DNA from: Mangrovimonas aestuarii
GTDB lineage: Bacteria > Bacteroidota > Bacteroidia > Flavobacteriales > Flavobacteriaceae
Length of the DNA: 64,000 nt
Direction of reading: 5' to 3'
Assembly: GCF_028767185.1 (NCBI RefSeq)
Contig: NZ_JARACK010000006.1
Coordinates: 62,001 to 126,000, forward strand
Below, piece by piece: positions 15,782 to 24,417 of this stretch. The notes beneath the pieces are model-generated. The model saw only the letters and a program-made list of their open reading frames with translations. It was not told the DNA's origin and ran no database searches. The translations under genes and the position numbers were made by a program. Numbering within the stretch: position 1 is the stretch's first letter; every line of letters begins with the position of its first letter.

Positions 15782-16078
15782 ATGATTGAGGCAGCAGAAG
15801 TTATTGACAATGATTTTTTACGTCAATTTGAATTAAAAGTAGACGACCATTTGGCGAAAATTGAATATTCTTTACAGGAGCGAAAGATTTTTTTGACAAA
15901 AATTTCTATCCCTGAAGACGTTGAAGTTGAAGAATTTAAAAATGACTTTATCAAAGCTGTTTTTGAACTTATTGAAGATCGCAACTTAAGAGTTGTTCCT
16001 ACCAGTCCAGATATCGCTAAGTTTATACGCAAAAATAGGCAGTATAAAAGCTTGTTACCTGTTGGAGTAAGAATATAA
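15782..16078 (+). CDS. Small GCN5-related N-acetyltransferase-like protein (YjdJ type)
   Basis: At 98 residues this matches the size of the short acetyltransferase-like family (YjdJ/Acetyltransf_CG), which keeps only the acetyl-CoA-binding half of the GNAT fold. The pattern includes strands in HLAKIEYSLQERKIFLTKISIPEDV, a helix in EEFKNDFIKAVFELIEDRN, and the strand LRVVPTSPDIAKFIRKN that replaces the usual VVP.C....F. segment. A Ser occupies the position where many relatives have Cys. No target is known. It is transcribed alone between a promoter-like box and a bidirectional terminator. Confidence 0.75.
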   Translation: MIEAAEVIDNDFLRQFELKVDDHLAKIEYSLQERKIFLTKISIPEDVEVEEFKNDFIKAVFELIEDRNLRVVPTSPDIAKFIRKNRQYKSLLPVGVRI

Positions 16079-16095
16079 CAAACACTTAATTATAC

Positions 16096-16132
16096 AAAAA
16101 AAAACCGAAGCTAATACTTCGGTTTTTTTTTG
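16096..16132. terminator. Bidirectional terminator between the acetyltransferase gene and mtaB
   Basis: The stem AAACCGAAG / CTTCGGTTT with a six-base loop lies between long A and T runs. It serves both converging genes. Confidence 0.9.
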
Positions 16133-16145
16133 TTTTTTAATCATC

Positions 16146-17477
16146 TTACTTTGCCAACACAGTATCAAAATCAAACCTAACCATTCCGTCATCGTCAATT
16201 TTGGTTAATTGCACCTCTTGTAGAGTATTAACTAATTCTGGGTTCCATGGAGTCTTCACCTTCACATAGTTTTCAGTAAATCCGTGAATATAACCTTCCT
16301 TATTTTCACCTTCAAACAAAACTGTACGTTTAGTGCCTATTTGGCTCTCATAAAAAGCACGACGCTTCTTTACAGAGAGTCCTCTTAACATTTTACTTCG
16401 TTTTGCACGAACTTTGTTCGGCACAACACCTTCCATTTGGGTTGCTAATGTATTATCTCGTTCAGAGTAGGTAAATACGTGAAGATAGGATATATCCAGT
16501 TCGGTCAGGAAGTTGTATGTTTCTAAGAAATGTTCATCGGTTTCACCCGGAAAGCCAACAATAACATCTACACCAATACATGCATGAGGCATCACTTCCT
16601 TTATTCTATTTACACGATCAACATATAACTCCCGTAAATAGCGACGGCGCATCAATTTTAAAATATCATTGTTACCGCTTTGCAATGGGATATGGAAATG
16701 TGGCACAAAAGTACGACTTTGAGAAACAAAATCTATAGTTTCATTTTTAAGCAAGTTTGGCTCGATAGAAGAAATACGCAAACGTTCTATCCCCTCTACT
16801 TCATCCAACGCCTGAACCAATTCAAAAAAAGTGTGCTCGTGCCTTTTATTACCAAACTCACCTTTACCATAATCCCCAATGTTCACTCCAGTGAGCACTA
16901 TTTCTTTAATATCCTTCTCTGAGATTTCCTTTGCGTTTTTCAACACGTTTTCTAGTGTATCACTTCGAGAAATACCTCTTGCTAAAGGAATGGTACAATA
17001 CGTACACTTATAATCACATCCATCTTGAACCTTCAAAAACGCACGAGTTCTGTCACCTATAGAATAGCTTCCCACATAAAAATCGGCTTCTTGAATTTCG
17101 CAAGAATGCACCTCACCAAAATCGTTCTTTGAAAGATCGTTGATGTAGTCCGTAATTTTGAACTTTTCAGTTGCGCCTAACACCAAATCCACTCCTTCTA
17201 CATCTGCCAATTCTTGAGGTTTTAACTGGGCATAACATCCCACAGCCGCTACAAAAGCATTTGGATTTGCTTTCTGTGCCTGCTTAACTATCGTTTTAAA
17301 ACGCTTATCGGCATTCTCTGTAACCGAACAAGTATTGATAACATATATATCTGCTAATTCAGAAAAATCAACACGGTCAAATCCTTCATCACTAAAATTA
17401 CGTGCAATAGTTGATGTTTCGGAAAAATTAAGCTTACAGCCTAAGGTATAAAATGCAACTTTTTTTCTATGGTTCAT
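16146..17477 (-). CDS. mtaB: tRNA t6A37 methylthiotransferase MtaB
   Basis: MtaB converts t6A to ms2t6A at position 37 of tRNAs that read ANN codons. This 443-residue protein shows the full layout. The N-terminal MTTase domain has cluster cysteines Cys14, Cys50 and Cys81. The radical-SAM domain has Cys154, Cys158 and Cys161 (CDYKCTYC). A C-terminal TRAM-like domain covers about residues 380-440. The segment YTLGCKLNFSET fits MtaB better than MiaB or RimO. It is divergent from the peptide-binding lipoprotein gene, and a TAAATTTG box lies 23 bases upstream of its start. Confidence 0.93.
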   Translation of the reverse strand: MNHRKKVAFYTLGCKLNFSETSTIARNFSDEGFDRVDFSELADIYVINTCSVTENADKRFKTIVKQAQKANPNAFVAAVGCYAQLKPQELADVEGVDLVLGATEKFKITDYINDLSKNDFGEVHSCEIQEADFYVGSYSIGDRTRAFLKVQDGCDYKCTYCTIPLARGISRSDTLENVLKNAKEISEKDIKEIVLTGVNIGDYGKGEFGNKRHEHTFFELVQALDEVEGIERLRISSIEPNLLKNETIDFVSQSRTFVPHFHIPLQSGNNDILKLMRRRYLRELYVDRVNRIKEVMPHACIGVDVIVGFPGETDEHFLETYNFLTELDISYLHVFTYSERDNTLATQMEGVVPNKVRAKRSKMLRGLSVKKRRAFYESQIGTKRTVLFEGENKEGYIHGFTENYVKVKTPWNPELVNTLQEVQLTKIDDDGMVRFDFDTVLAK

Positions 17478-17499
17478 TCTTGTATTTTTACCAAGGCTG

Positions 17500-17507
17500 C
17501 AAATTTA
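17500..17507 (-). promoter_or_regulatory. -7 box of mtaB
   Basis: The minus strand reads TAAATTTG, an exact TAnnTTTG match in the short region between two divergent genes. A TTTA element lies 19 bases further upstream as a weak -33 site. Confidence 0.6.
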
Positions 17508-17522
17508 CAATTAATAAATGAT

Positions 17523-19154
17523 ATGATAAAACTCCCAAAGAACAACCTTTTAAAATCAATCTTCTATATTTCAGTGAGTTGCATTAGCATTTTGGGCCTT
17601 TCTTGCTCAAAAGGCAAACAGCCTGATCGTAATCATTTGGTATTTCGCTACAACGAACACAAAAACATAAGTTCTTTAGATCCGGCTTTTTCCAAGGATT
17701 TAGCTGATATTTGGGCCACACATCAATTGTTTAATGGATTAGTACAGACAGATGATAGTTTGAGGGTTAAACCTTGTATTGCCAAAAGCTGGGAAATTTC
17801 AGAAGATGGCCTTAATTACACCTTTAACCTTAGGAATGATGTCTTTTTCCATAAACATCATCTCTTTGGAAAAGATTCTACTCGTAAAGTTACAGCTAAT
17901 GATATAGTTTATAGTCTTAATCGTTTGCGAGACAAGCAAACGGCATCACCAGGGAGTTGGGTATTAGCTAAAGTAGACGATTTCCAAGCCCTAAACGATT
18001 CTGTATTCCAAATACAATTAATGCAGCCATTTCCTGCATTTTTGGGGCTGCTTACCATGAAATACTGTTCCGTGGTTCCCCAAGAAATAGTTGAACATTA
18101 CGGTAGGGATTTTCGATCACACCCTATTGGTACAGGGCCATTCAAGTTTAAGCATTGGGAGGAAAACATAAAATTAGTGTTTCGAAAAAACGAAAACTAT
18201 TTTGAAACCGATAATCAAGGGAAAACGCTTCCGTTTCTCGAAGCTGTAGCCATTACTTTCTTACCAGATAAACAAAGTGAGTTTCTTCAGTTTGCACAGG
18301 GTAACATCGATTTTGTATCTGGATTGGATGCTTCTTATAAAGATGATATATTAACTGCAGACGGAAATTTAAGGGAACAATATTTCAATAAAGTGAATAT
18401 GATTAAAAGCCCTTACCTAAACACGGAATACTTAGCGTTTTTTATGGACGGTAATGTCCCAGAAATTCAATCAGAATTACTCAGAAAGGCTGTAAACTAT
18501 GGTTTTGACCGAAAAAATATGATGACCTATTTACGCAATGGTATTGGCATTCCTGCCAATGGAGGTTTTATCCCAAAAGGATTGCCTGGATACAACACCT
18601 CGATTGGCTATAGTTACAATCCAGAAAAAGCAAAATCACTTATCAAACAATTTAAACAGGAAACTGGTATTTTAGAGCCAAAAATCACCATTACAACAAC
18701 TGCAAACTATTTAAGTTTTTGCGAGTACATTCAGCGTGAACTACAAAAAACAGGTTTGGAAGTAGCCGTAGATGTTATTCCTGCATCTACATTAAAAGAA
18801 GCCAAAGCCAATGGCAAACTAGATTTATTCAGGGCAAGTTGGGTGGCTGATTATCCCGATGCAGAAAACTACCTTTCACTATACTACAGCAAAAACTTTG
18901 CTCCAAATGGTCCTAATTACACCCATTATAAAAACGAAATTTTTGACCATTTGTACGAAAAGACATTTACAATTACCAACGAGGATAAACGAGAAGAATT
19001 GTATGCTAAAATGGACTCACTGGTAATGCAATCGGCTCCCATTGTACCTCTTTTTTATGATGAAGTTGTACGTTTTAGCAGTAAAAAAGTAAATGGACTT
19101 GGTGTAAACCCCGTTAACTTATTGGAATTAAAAAAGGTTTGGAAAGAACGGTAA
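17523..19154 (+). CDS. ABC-type peptide-binding lipoprotein (SBP_bac_5)
   Basis: I chose the ATG at 17523 (543 residues), which places a lipobox at ILGLSC with Cys28. The earlier start at 17469 would overlap mtaB. The protein has the DppA/OppA fold markers: SSLDPAFSKDLADIWATHQLFNGLV, the family signature region WEISEDGLNYTFNLRNDVFFH, and the C-terminal APIVPLFYDEVVRF. Such proteins bind oligopeptides and pass them to an ABC permease. No permease or ATPase gene is nearby, so it is either an orphan binding protein or works with a transporter encoded elsewhere. It stands alone. Confidence 0.88.
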   Translation: MIKLPKNNLLKSIFYISVSCISILGLSCSKGKQPDRNHLVFRYNEHKNISSLDPAFSKDLADIWATHQLFNGLVQTDDSLRVKPCIAKSWEISEDGLNYTFNLRNDVFFHKHHLFGKDSTRKVTANDIVYSLNRLRDKQTASPGSWVLAKVDDFQALNDSVFQIQLMQPFPAFLGLLTMKYCSVVPQEIVEHYGRDFRSHPIGTGPFKFKHWEENIKLVFRKNENYFETDNQGKTLPFLEAVAITFLPDKQSEFLQFAQGNIDFVSGLDASYKDDILTADGNLREQYFNKVNMIKSPYLNTEYLAFFMDGNVPEIQSELLRKAVNYGFDRKNMMTYLRNGIGIPANGGFIPKGLPGYNTSIGYSYNPEKAKSLIKQFKQETGILEPKITITTTANYLSFCEYIQRELQKTGLEVAVDVIPASTLKEAKANGKLDLFRASWVADYPDAENYLSLYYSKNFAPNGPNYTHYKNEIFDHLYEKTFTITNEDKREELYAKMDSLVMQSAPIVPLFYDEVVRFSSKKVNGLGVNPVNLLELKKVWKER

Positions 19155-19402
19155 CCTCACCTAAAACCTCACATACGACTATACATCAATAACTTACACT
19201 CTCAAAACATTAACTTCATCTTCCAAAAAAGTCTAAATAAGAAAATGCATAACAGTAAGAACTAGCCTATGGTTTTAATAAGTGATAAAGAGATTATAAA
19301 AAAGCTCAAGACTAAACACCACAAAATCAAGCCTTTAACAACATTATCTCCTACAAAATGATTACCTTTAGTTCTATATTCGGTAACCATAACATATTCA
19401 TT

Positions 19403-19939
19403 ATGAAAAATTTAAAATTCCTATTAATCGTTTTTACCCTCGGATTTTTCACTTCTACTCTATCCGCTCAAAACGACAAAGACCAGAAAATTATTGATGA
19501 TGCTAAAACAGCTAAGGAAACTCTGTTAACTGAAAATCCTGATTTAAAAGACTTTTTCGATAAAGCTGCCGGTTATGTTATTTTTCCTAATGTTGGAAAA
19601 GGTGGGTTTATTGTAGGAGGAGCTTCTGGAAACGGTGTTGTTTACGAAAGTGGCGAAATGGTCGGGATGGCTAGCCTAAAAATGGTAGACGTTGGTTTTC
19701 AAGCTGGGGGACAAGCTATCATAGAGGTTATCTTCTTCGAAACCCAAAAAGATTTAGATAAATTTAAGGAGGGTAATTTTAATTTTGCTGCAGGAGCTTC
19801 TGCAACCGTACTTAAATCTGGTGCCTCCTTCGATGCAAAATATGCCGACGGCATTGCTGTGTTTACTCATGCAAAAGGAGGACTAATGGCTGAAGCAGCT
19901 GTTGGTGGTCAGAAATTCAAATATAAACCTCTTAAATAG
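19403..19939 (+). CDS. SYLF-domain (Ysc84-like) exported protein
   Basis: I chose the ATG at 19403 (178 residues) because MKNLKFLLIVFTLGFFTSTLSAQ is a clear signal peptide. The mature protein is one SYLF domain: AGYVIFPNVGKGGFIVGGASGNGVVYESGEMVG, then GFQAGGQAIIEVIFF, a DKFKEGNFNFAAGASAT segment, and a closing glycine-rich part (HAKGGLMAEAAVGGQKF). SYLF domains bind phosphoinositides in eukaryotes. The bacterial role is unknown, perhaps membrane binding in the periplasm. It is followed by a terminator and appears to be monocistronic. Confidence 0.9.
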   Translation: MKNLKFLLIVFTLGFFTSTLSAQNDKDQKIIDDAKTAKETLLTENPDLKDFFDKAAGYVIFPNVGKGGFIVGGASGNGVVYESGEMVGMASLKMVDVGFQAGGQAIIEVIFFETQKDLDKFKEGNFNFAAGASATVLKSGASFDAKYADGIAVFTHAKGGLMAEAAVGGQKFKYKPLK

Positions 19940-19960
19940 AGGTAAACGTTTATCGTATTG

Positions 19961-19997
19961 AAAAACACTCTTCTGTTTAAAGGGTGTTTTTTTTTTT
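19961..19997 (+). terminator. Terminator of the SYLF gene
   Basis: A ten-pair stem (AAACACTCTT with AAGGGTGTTT, including one G-T pair) is followed by a run of more than ten T residues. It is also preceded by A residues and may act in both directions. Confidence 0.8.
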
Positions 19998-20014
19998 AAC
20001 TCTAAAAAAATATG

Positions 20015-20629
20015 TCACTTATCCAATATTATTCTCCAAACCCCATAAAACATAAAACCAATAAAAGTTGCCACAGCATGATATAGATTCCCATATAAAA
20101 AAGTGTACATCAACTTGTGTTCTGGATTAAATACGAGAGGAACAAAAACCATGACGACAGTAATTAATCCCCACATTACTACCAACAACCCTTTACTCAC
20201 AAATGCTATCTTGGAATAGTTAAAATCCTTTTTACTACGCTTAATAGGAATTAACAAAAATGGACTATAAGCCCATATAACACCAGAGGCTCCACTAACC
20301 CATTTATCACTAATAAAAGCTGTTGCAGTAAAACCAACCCAAGCTACAATGCTTAGAAACAAAAACCTTTTTCTTCCTAGTATACTTTCTGTTATCCTTC
20401 CACAAGTCAACAATAAAATTATATTAAGCACAAGATGTCCTAGAATAGCCAACGGCATTCCTTTAACACCATGCTGAAATGGCAGTATTAAAGATTGCCA
20501 CCAAAAATGGTGAGGTAGCTCAACATTAAACAATTCGTAATATTCTTCACTAAAAACGCCTGGCAACGTTATTAACAAACAAAGAAAAAGGTAACAATAT
20601 ACTACTGGAGTACTACAATTCATCCACAT
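20015..20629 (-). CDS. Rhomboid family intramembrane serine protease
   Basis: This 204-residue, six-segment membrane protein has the rhomboid active-site pattern: His65 and Asn69 in GHLVLN (the HxxxN of segment two), the nucleophile Ser115 in SGASG, and the base His184 in LYHAV. It would cleave membrane-anchored substrates within or near the bilayer. An alternative ATG two codons downstream (20623) is equally plausible. It differs from ordinary rhomboids in lacking the WR motif in loop 1 and in its short length, closer to the rhombosortase-like or reduced forms. The alcohol dehydrogenase gene lies 28 bases upstream on the same strand. Confidence 0.75.
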   Translation of the reverse strand: MWMNCSTPVVYCYLFLCLLITLPGVFSEEYYELFNVELPHHFWWQSLILPFQHGVKGMPLAILGHLVLNIILLLTCGRITESILGRKRFLFLSIVAWVGFTATAFISDKWVSGASGVIWAYSPFLLIPIKRSKKDFNYSKIAFVSKGLLVVMWGLITVVMVFVPLVFNPEHKLMYTFLYGNLYHAVATFIGFMFYGVWRIILDK

Positions 20630-20657
20630 GCGGTCTTTTGATGGGGATTCTAATTCC

Positions 20658-21665
20658 CTAAACTTTTAGAACGATTCGAAATCTTGCTTTTCCATCTTCT
20701 AAGTGTTTAAAGGCTGCATTAACATTATCCAAAGGAAACTCTTCCACGGATGGATAAATGTTATGTCTTACACAAAACTCCAACATTGTTAGCGTTAGGG
20801 CTGGGCTACCTAGAGGACTACCCCCTAAAGTTTTTTGTCCTGCCAAAAGAGTAAAAGCTGGAATTGCCATGGGCTCTAAAACAGCACCAACATTATGAAA
20901 TCGTCCGTTTGGAGCCAAGGTTTGCAAAAATGAATCCCAGTTTAAAGTGACATTTGTTGTATTTAAAATAAAGTTTAATTTTCCTGCAATGCTTTCCAAA
21001 TCTTTAGGTTTTCTTGAGTTTATAACTCTTGTTGCTCCCATGTTCAATATTTGTTCCTCTTTTTCAGAATGTGAACTAAAAGCGATTACTTCACACCCCC
21101 ATGCTTTTAAAAACTTAAGTGCCATATGCCCCAAACCCCCTATTCCAATTACCCCAACCTTATCTGTAGGTCTTACTCCAGCCAACAGAATAGGATTGAA
21201 CACGGTAATTCCTCCACAAAGTAGAGGTCCTGCTTTAGCCATATTAATTCCTTTGGGAAGCGGAACAGCCCACGACCAGTGACACCTCACATAATCGGCG
21301 AAACCTCCATGACGGCCTACGATGGTTCCCTCTGCTGTACCACACAAATGATGATCCCCATTCATACACTGATAACAGCTCATACACGACTGCGAATACC
21401 ACCCCAAACCTACAAGGTCTCCAACTTTAACTCCTTTTACTTCTTGACCAACCTCAACAACTTCCCCAACAATTTCGTGCCCAGGCACAAAAGGGTATTG
21501 AGTTTGCCCCCATTCATTGTTGAGCATACTTAAATCTGAATGGCACATTCCACAATAATGCACCTTTATATCTAATTGTTCGCTGCCTAAATCGGGGAGA
21601 TCATATAAAAATGGTTCTAATTCAGCTCCTGCCTCCTTAGCCATATAAGCATGTACTTGTCTCAT
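20658..21665 (-). CDS. Zinc-dependent NAD(P) alcohol dehydrogenase (YahK/CAD-like)
   Basis: This 335-residue medium-chain dehydrogenase has the catalytic zinc site at Cys41 (GMCHSD) and His63-Glu64 (GHE). The structural zinc site has four cysteines at 94, 97, 100 and 108 (CMSCYQC...C). The Rossmann motif is GIGGLGHMALKF. The sequence pattern resembles the broad-specificity aldehyde reductases of the cinnamyl alcohol dehydrogenase group (YahK, YjgB), which reduce aldehydes with NADPH in the cytosol. Physiological substrate is unknown; detoxification of aldehydes is likely. It may be co-transcribed with the rhomboid gene downstream. Confidence 0.92.
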   Translation of the reverse strand: MRQVHAYMAKEAGAELEPFLYDLPDLGSEQLDIKVHYCGMCHSDLSMLNNEWGQTQYPFVPGHEIVGEVVEVGQEVKGVKVGDLVGLGWYSQSCMSCYQCMNGDHHLCGTAEGTIVGRHGGFADYVRCHWSWAVPLPKGINMAKAGPLLCGGITVFNPILLAGVRPTDKVGVIGIGGLGHMALKFLKAWGCEVIAFSSHSEKEEQILNMGATRVINSRKPKDLESIAGKLNFILNTTNVTLNWDSFLQTLAPNGRFHNVGAVLEPMAIPAFTLLAGQKTLGGSPLGSPALTLTMLEFCVRHNIYPSVEEFPLDNVNAAFKHLEDGKARFRIVLKV

Positions 21666-21779
21666 GGATAATCATTTGATTAATAGCTTTATAAATATAC
21701 AAAAAATCACCCCCAACCATAACTACCAAATTCTTAAAACATAGTAAAAAACATAAACTATTTTCTGTTAGTTTTCATG

Positions 21780-21806
21780 AAAAAAAAAAAACACCCTTGG
21801 GTGTGT
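21780..21806 (-). terminator. Terminator of marC
   Basis: The stem ACACCC / GGGTGT with a two-base loop is followed on the minus strand by a run of more than ten T residues. It lies downstream of the MarC gene. Confidence 0.8.
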
Positions 21807-21857
21807 TTGGTTTATTAATTAGTACTTTTTTATTGATTCTTGATACTATCCTCAATA

Positions 21858-22490
21858 TTAAAACTTAATGTTTGATATTATGTTTACTACCGACGAAATG
21901 ATATATTCAACACCAATGGCTATAACAATAAACCCTATAATACGAGACAAACCATTGATTCCTGACGCTCCTAAAAACCTCACAATAAAATGTGCACTTT
22001 TTAGAATTAAATAAATGACAAACGTAGTAAGTAACATAGCTGCAAGAATAACAACTATATCCTTCATTTCTCCATATTCCTGATTATAGGTAATCAATAA
22101 CGATATGGTGCCAGGCCCTGCCAACATGGGAATAGCTAAAGGTGTTAGAGAAATTTGTTCTCGATTTTGAATGTCTTCCTGTACACGCTCTCGCTTCATT
22201 CCCTTGTGTTCTCTGAACTTTCCTGTTAAAAGAGCAAACCCGGAAGAAGCAATGATTAATCCACCTGCAATCTTTAATGCATTGAGAGTAATACCGAAAA
22301 ACGACAAAATGTACTTGCCTGCAAAAAAAGACAGTAGTAAAATCACCAACACATTAATGCAAGTCCAAAAGGCCGTAACTGCCCGCTCTTTTTTAGTGTT
22401 ATCCTGAGTTAATCCAACAAAAACAGGTACGGTTCCCAACGGATTCATAATTGAGAACAAAGCTCCAAAAGTGATAAAAAATAGTTCCAT
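21858..22490 (-). CDS. MarC family integral membrane protein
   Basis: I chose the ATG at 22490 (210 residues), where MELFFITFGALFSIMNPLGTVPVF starts. This matches the N-terminus of the family; the longer frame to 22550 adds an unlikely hydrophilic extension. Six membrane segments are visible, with the conserved SIMNPLGTVPVF and LAIPMLAGPGTI motifs. MarC (UPF0056) proteins sit in the inner membrane and have no established function despite the historical link with multidrug resistance. The gene stands alone with its own terminator. Confidence 0.9.
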   Translation of the reverse strand: MELFFITFGALFSIMNPLGTVPVFVGLTQDNTKKERAVTAFWTCINVLVILLLSFFAGKYILSFFGITLNALKIAGGLIIASSGFALLTGKFREHKGMKRERVQEDIQNREQISLTPLAIPMLAGPGTISLLITYNQEYGEMKDIVVILAAMLLTTFVIYLILKSAHFIVRFLGASGINGLSRIIGFIVIAIGVEYIISSVVNIISNIKF

Positions 22491-22616
22491 GTTTTTTTTG
22501 GCAAAATCACCACTTTTATCTGAGTTATTGGTTACGGAATTCTTAAGCAATAATTACGCTAGAGTAAAAAATAAAGCGGACATCTAAGCCCACTTTACAT
22601 TCTCTTAATGTGATAT

Positions 22617-24407
22617 TTATAATAGCTTATCCTCTAATGTTTTCATGAAAAGTACCACATCCTCAATTTCTTTGCTAGTTAAATCTAAAGAGTCTGTTGG
22701 TAGTGTTTGATGTTCCAAATTAATTCCTAATCCACTTCCTCCCCCATTGTTATAAAATGTCACAACCTCTTCCAAAGAGTTATAAATACCGTTATGCATA
22801 TAAGGTGCTGTTAGAGAAACATTACGTATTGTAGGAGTCTTAAAAAAATGTTTGCGTTCTAGAGTATTGAAAACAGCATACCTACCTAAATCAGGACTTA
22901 TTTCTAATTGATTTTCAATGTTTGAAGGAACACCTATTGCTTCAAATTCAGATTCGGTAAAATTTGGCGGTACCGTACCGTTAAAAACTGGAGCAAAATG
23001 ACATGTGGCACATTTAGCCTTTCCCATAAACAGATTAAATCCATGGATTTCCCGATCATTCAACGTGTTCTCCAAACCATTGATGTTATTATCAAATTTT
23101 GAATTAAAACTCACCATAGTTCTCACATATGAAGCAATAGCATGTCTAATGTTTGCATCAGTTATTTCACCATTGTACAAGTCATTAAAACGACTTTGAT
23201 AAGCAGTATCTTTTTCGACAGCCTGGGTCATTGCATTTAAATCAGTATGGAATTCATTCTCGTTATTTACCACACCAACAATCTGTCCCTCCAGGCTACC
23301 AGCTCTACCATCGTAGAAAAAACTTTGCTGTAAAGCAACATATTTTAAGGTTGGTGTATTACGCTGTTGCTTTGGAAATGTTTTTAATCCATCTGAAAAA
23401 GCTTTATCCTTGTTATGACAACTTGCACAGCTCATAGTTCCAGACAAAGACAAGGAGTTATCGTTAAACAAAAGTTCTCCCAACGAGGCTATTCCCATTG
23501 CTTTTTCATTCTCTAAGTTGACATCGGTAAAAAAAGACATGTTGAAAGTACTGGGAGAAAACAAACTCAAAGCGTCATTATTGAATGCAAGAGCAAAAGG
23601 AAACCTCACTTCCCAATCAGATGCGGTTTCAATCAAAAGTTCCAATTGCTTATGCGTATGGTTTTTAATAAAATTATAACGATCAAATTCATTAAAACTA
23701 TCATTTAAATCTTCTTGGGTCTCTTGAAGCTCCTTAACCCAATTAGCATAGAGAACCTTATCTTTAAAACGCAATTGATAACCTTCCAAAATATCATTCA
23801 AGCGACCATAAACCAACTGAGCCTCATTTAAGGATTGCTCTAGCACTGGGGAGTCGAACCCTGTAACACCTGTCAAAGCTACTCTTGCTATAGCATCTCT
23901 TATTAACCAAATGATATGGTGCTCTTTGAATGTTAGAAAAGTATTTTTTAAAATTAAATTCAATCGGTTTTTAGTAACCTCAGCGTTTGTTCTTACTTGA
24001 AACATGCTCACTTCATCATGAAACAGCTGCTCCTCCAATACCTGAAACCCAAAAGGTGATTTTATTTTGATGTCTGTAGCATCTTCTTCTTCAACTTTTA
24101 GAATGTTAGGTTGATTTAAAGCTTTATAATTATCCTTATCTACAAAAGCTAAAACTGGCTCCGCTTGTTTGAATGCCTGTCTTGCTTTTAAATAATATTT
24201 TAGACCACTTTCCTTACCTTCTGATTGTATCAATGAATCCAAAGCATCAATACAATGCTTTAGGTCGTTTTTATAAATAACCTCTATGGCTTTATTTTTT
24301 GATCTTTCTTGGGTTTCCACTCTCTTTTTACAACCAAAAACAAGCGTAAACAAAAGACACGTGATACAAACACGTGCCTTTGACTTTTTAACGAAAAAAA
24401 TAAACAT
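22617..24407 (-). CDS. Dihaem cytochrome c peroxidase-like lipoprotein with N-terminal imelysin-like region
   Basis: This 596-residue protein has a lipobox Cys26 (LVFGC). Residues about 35-270 are helical and resemble the imelysin-like extension found in one branch of these proteins. A MauG/CcpA peroxidase domain follows. Two c-type haem sites are present: CASCH near residue 325 and CATCH near 466. TPTIRNVSLTAPYMHNG and the later LPTDSLDLTSKEIEDVVLFMKTL are typical of the family. It would reduce peroxide or oxidise a partner in the periplasm. The gene ends with its start ten bases from the end of the upstream PhoX-like gene, so they are probably one operon. Confidence 0.9.
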   Translation of the reverse strand: MFIFFVKKSKARVCITCLLFTLVFGCKKRVETQERSKNKAIEVIYKNDLKHCIDALDSLIQSEGKESGLKYYLKARQAFKQAEPVLAFVDKDNYKALNQPNILKVEEEDATDIKIKSPFGFQVLEEQLFHDEVSMFQVRTNAEVTKNRLNLILKNTFLTFKEHHIIWLIRDAIARVALTGVTGFDSPVLEQSLNEAQLVYGRLNDILEGYQLRFKDKVLYANWVKELQETQEDLNDSFNEFDRYNFIKNHTHKQLELLIETASDWEVRFPFALAFNNDALSLFSPSTFNMSFFTDVNLENEKAMGIASLGELLFNDNSLSLSGTMSCASCHNKDKAFSDGLKTFPKQQRNTPTLKYVALQQSFFYDGRAGSLEGQIVGVVNNENEFHTDLNAMTQAVEKDTAYQSRFNDLYNGEITDANIRHAIASYVRTMVSFNSKFDNNINGLENTLNDREIHGFNLFMGKAKCATCHFAPVFNGTVPPNFTESEFEAIGVPSNIENQLEISPDLGRYAVFNTLERKHFFKTPTIRNVSLTAPYMHNGIYNSLEEVVTFYNNGGGSGLGINLEHQTLPTDSLDLTSKEIEDVVLFMKTLEDKLL

Positions 24408-24417
24408 ATAAAAACAA

